A DNA stretch of 6,978 nucleotides from JL08 sp965363755. GTDB taxonomy: Bacteria; Pseudomonadota; Alphaproteobacteria; Rhodobacterales; Rhodobacteraceae. Position 1 is the stretch's first letter; each line of letters starts with the position of its first letter. The notes under the pieces were generated by a model. The model worked only from the letters and a program-made list of their open reading frames with translations, did no database searches and was not told the DNA's origin. Shown one piece after another: positions 6,509-6,978 of this stretch. Location: the NCBI GenBank assembly GCA_965363755.1, contig CBDTVL010000208.1, positions 1-6,978 of the forward strand, read 5' to 3'. The position numbers and the translations under genes were made by a program.

Positions 6509-6591
6509 GCGGGTGTGGCGGAACTGGTAGACGCACCAGATTTAGGTTCTGGCGCTTAGGCGTGGGGGTTCGAGTCCCTTCACCCGCACCA
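6509..6591 (+). tRNA. trnL: tRNA-Leu, anticodon UAG
   Basis: An 83-nt cloverleaf with a 7-bp acceptor stem (GCGGGTG 6509-6515 with CACCCGC 6581-6587) and an encoded ACCA tail at 6588-6591. The anticodon stem CCAGA/TCTGG encloses loop TTTAGGT, which places TAG at 6543-6545. The variable arm is long, as expected for a class II leucine tRNA. The T arm is GGGGG-TTCGAGT-CCCTT with two G-U pairs. The anticodon UAG reads CUA and, by wobble, other CUN leucine codons. Transcription is on the + strand. A 3' tRNA end of this kind is a frequent integration site for mobile DNA, and a transposase remnant lies 150 bp downstream. Confidence 0.97.
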
Positions 6592-6978
6592 AAAAACCAA
6601 TAATTAGTGACTTAATACAGTAACTTGGGTGGTTTCTGATTTGTTCAATCCACTCCTGTGACCATCTCATTGGGGTTGCTCGGGGCGTCATGGCAAAAAA
6701 GGGTTTTGCGATCGACCGCATTTGTGAACGTCCGGTGTCCCCCGCCTAAGGGCGAACATCCTGTCAGTCATCTTGAGGATTACAAAGGTTGGGTTTATGC
6801 AGACGGCTATGACGTATTTGGCGAGAATACCCAAAAAGGGGGATTCCGCCATGTATGCGAAGCCTGAACCGATATACGCAAGATGCGGCTTATGAGAAAA
6901 AGTATATGGGAGAACTTGCCATGAAAAATGCTGAGCGGCGAGGATCTATGTGATCGTCCAGGATGGAACAGGTAACTA
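6592..6978. other. Gene-poor stretch downstream of tRNA-Leu
   Basis: These 387 bp hold no intact gene that I can recognise. The first part (6592-6738) is AT-richer than the neighbouring coding DNA and contains AAACCA (6593-6598) and a distant TGGTTT that could form a long-loop hairpin after the tRNA, too weak to call a terminator. The middle holds a decayed IS66 transposase fragment. The end (6868-6978) has only short frames, one of about 32 codons. The stretch looks like debris of past mobile-element insertion. Confidence 0.5.
6739..6867 (+). pseudogene. Decayed fragment of an IS66-family transposase (TnpC type)
   Basis: The frame ending at the TGA at 6865-6867 encodes KGEHPVSHLEDYKGW followed directly by VYADGYDVF. 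This closely resembles the IS66 TnpC core (pattern RKGxHPxxHLxxYxGWxxADGYAGF) around a conserved Asp of the transposase catalytic region. The following GGFRHVCEA may be the damaged equivalent of the next TnpC stretch (IREVACMAH). Only about 40 of the roughly 500 residues remain: the upstream codons do not resemble TnpC and a stop follows at once. Neither terminal inverted repeats nor the accessory tnpA/tnpB genes are visible. It is not functional. The window edge prevents seeing whether more of the element lies beyond. Confidence 0.65.

Noticed and set aside
6125..6559. A 144-codon + strand open frame across the Hint gene start, the intergenic region and the tRNA
   Set aside because: It runs through the tRNA-Leu gene and antisense to the Hint coding region; its end is simply translated tRNA sequence.
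1..6978. CRISPR array or tandem repeat array
   Set aside because: No regularly spaced direct repeats were seen by eye anywhere in the window.

Overview
The window looks like chromosome of an alphaproteobacterium of the Rhodobacterales (Roseobacter/Rhodobacter type). The reasons are moderately high GC, a glnB-glnA operon, a type I glutamine synthetase with the adenylylation tyrosine, a fused NAD(P)H-hydrate epimerase/dehydratase, a short MltB-type lytic transglycosylase and a stand-alone Hint_2-like protein, a combination typical of that order. This assignment rests on remembered family resemblance, not on a search.

Layout from left to right. (1) An open frame runs in from the left edge on the + strand and ends at 225; it may be the 3' end of a secreted, Cys-containing protein of unknown function. 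(2) Two genes for exported proteins lie on the minus strand: a lytic murein transglycosylase (346-1143) and, upstream of it in transcription, a periplasmic amino-acid-binding protein (1236-2075). The binding protein has no permease or ATPase gene beside it. (3) The minus-strand nitrogen operon glnB (3647-3985) then glnA (2207-3613) is closed by a clear intrinsic terminator at 2146-2179. (4) Divergent from glnB across a 168-bp intergenic region is nnr (4154-5707, +). That region contains a perfect 17-bp palindrome. (5) Convergent with nnr, 12 bp away, is a minus-strand gene for a small Hint-fold protein that has lost its catalytic Cys and His (5720-6256). (6) A tRNA-Leu(UAG) on the + strand (6509-6591) has a plausible promoter. 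(7) After the tRNA come 387 bp without an intact gene, holding a decayed IS66-type transposase fragment. This suggests that an accessory segment begins at the tRNA.

Function: GlnB senses 2-oxoglutarate/glutamine and controls GlnA activity through adenylylation at Tyr397. Nnr repairs damaged NADH/NADPH. The binding protein and the transglycosylase act in the periplasm. Most of the window is ordinary core chromosome, and I found no convincing new multi-gene system. The items most worth a second look are the catalytically dead Hint protein, the palindrome in the glnB-nnr divergent region, and the tRNA-flanking transposase debris.
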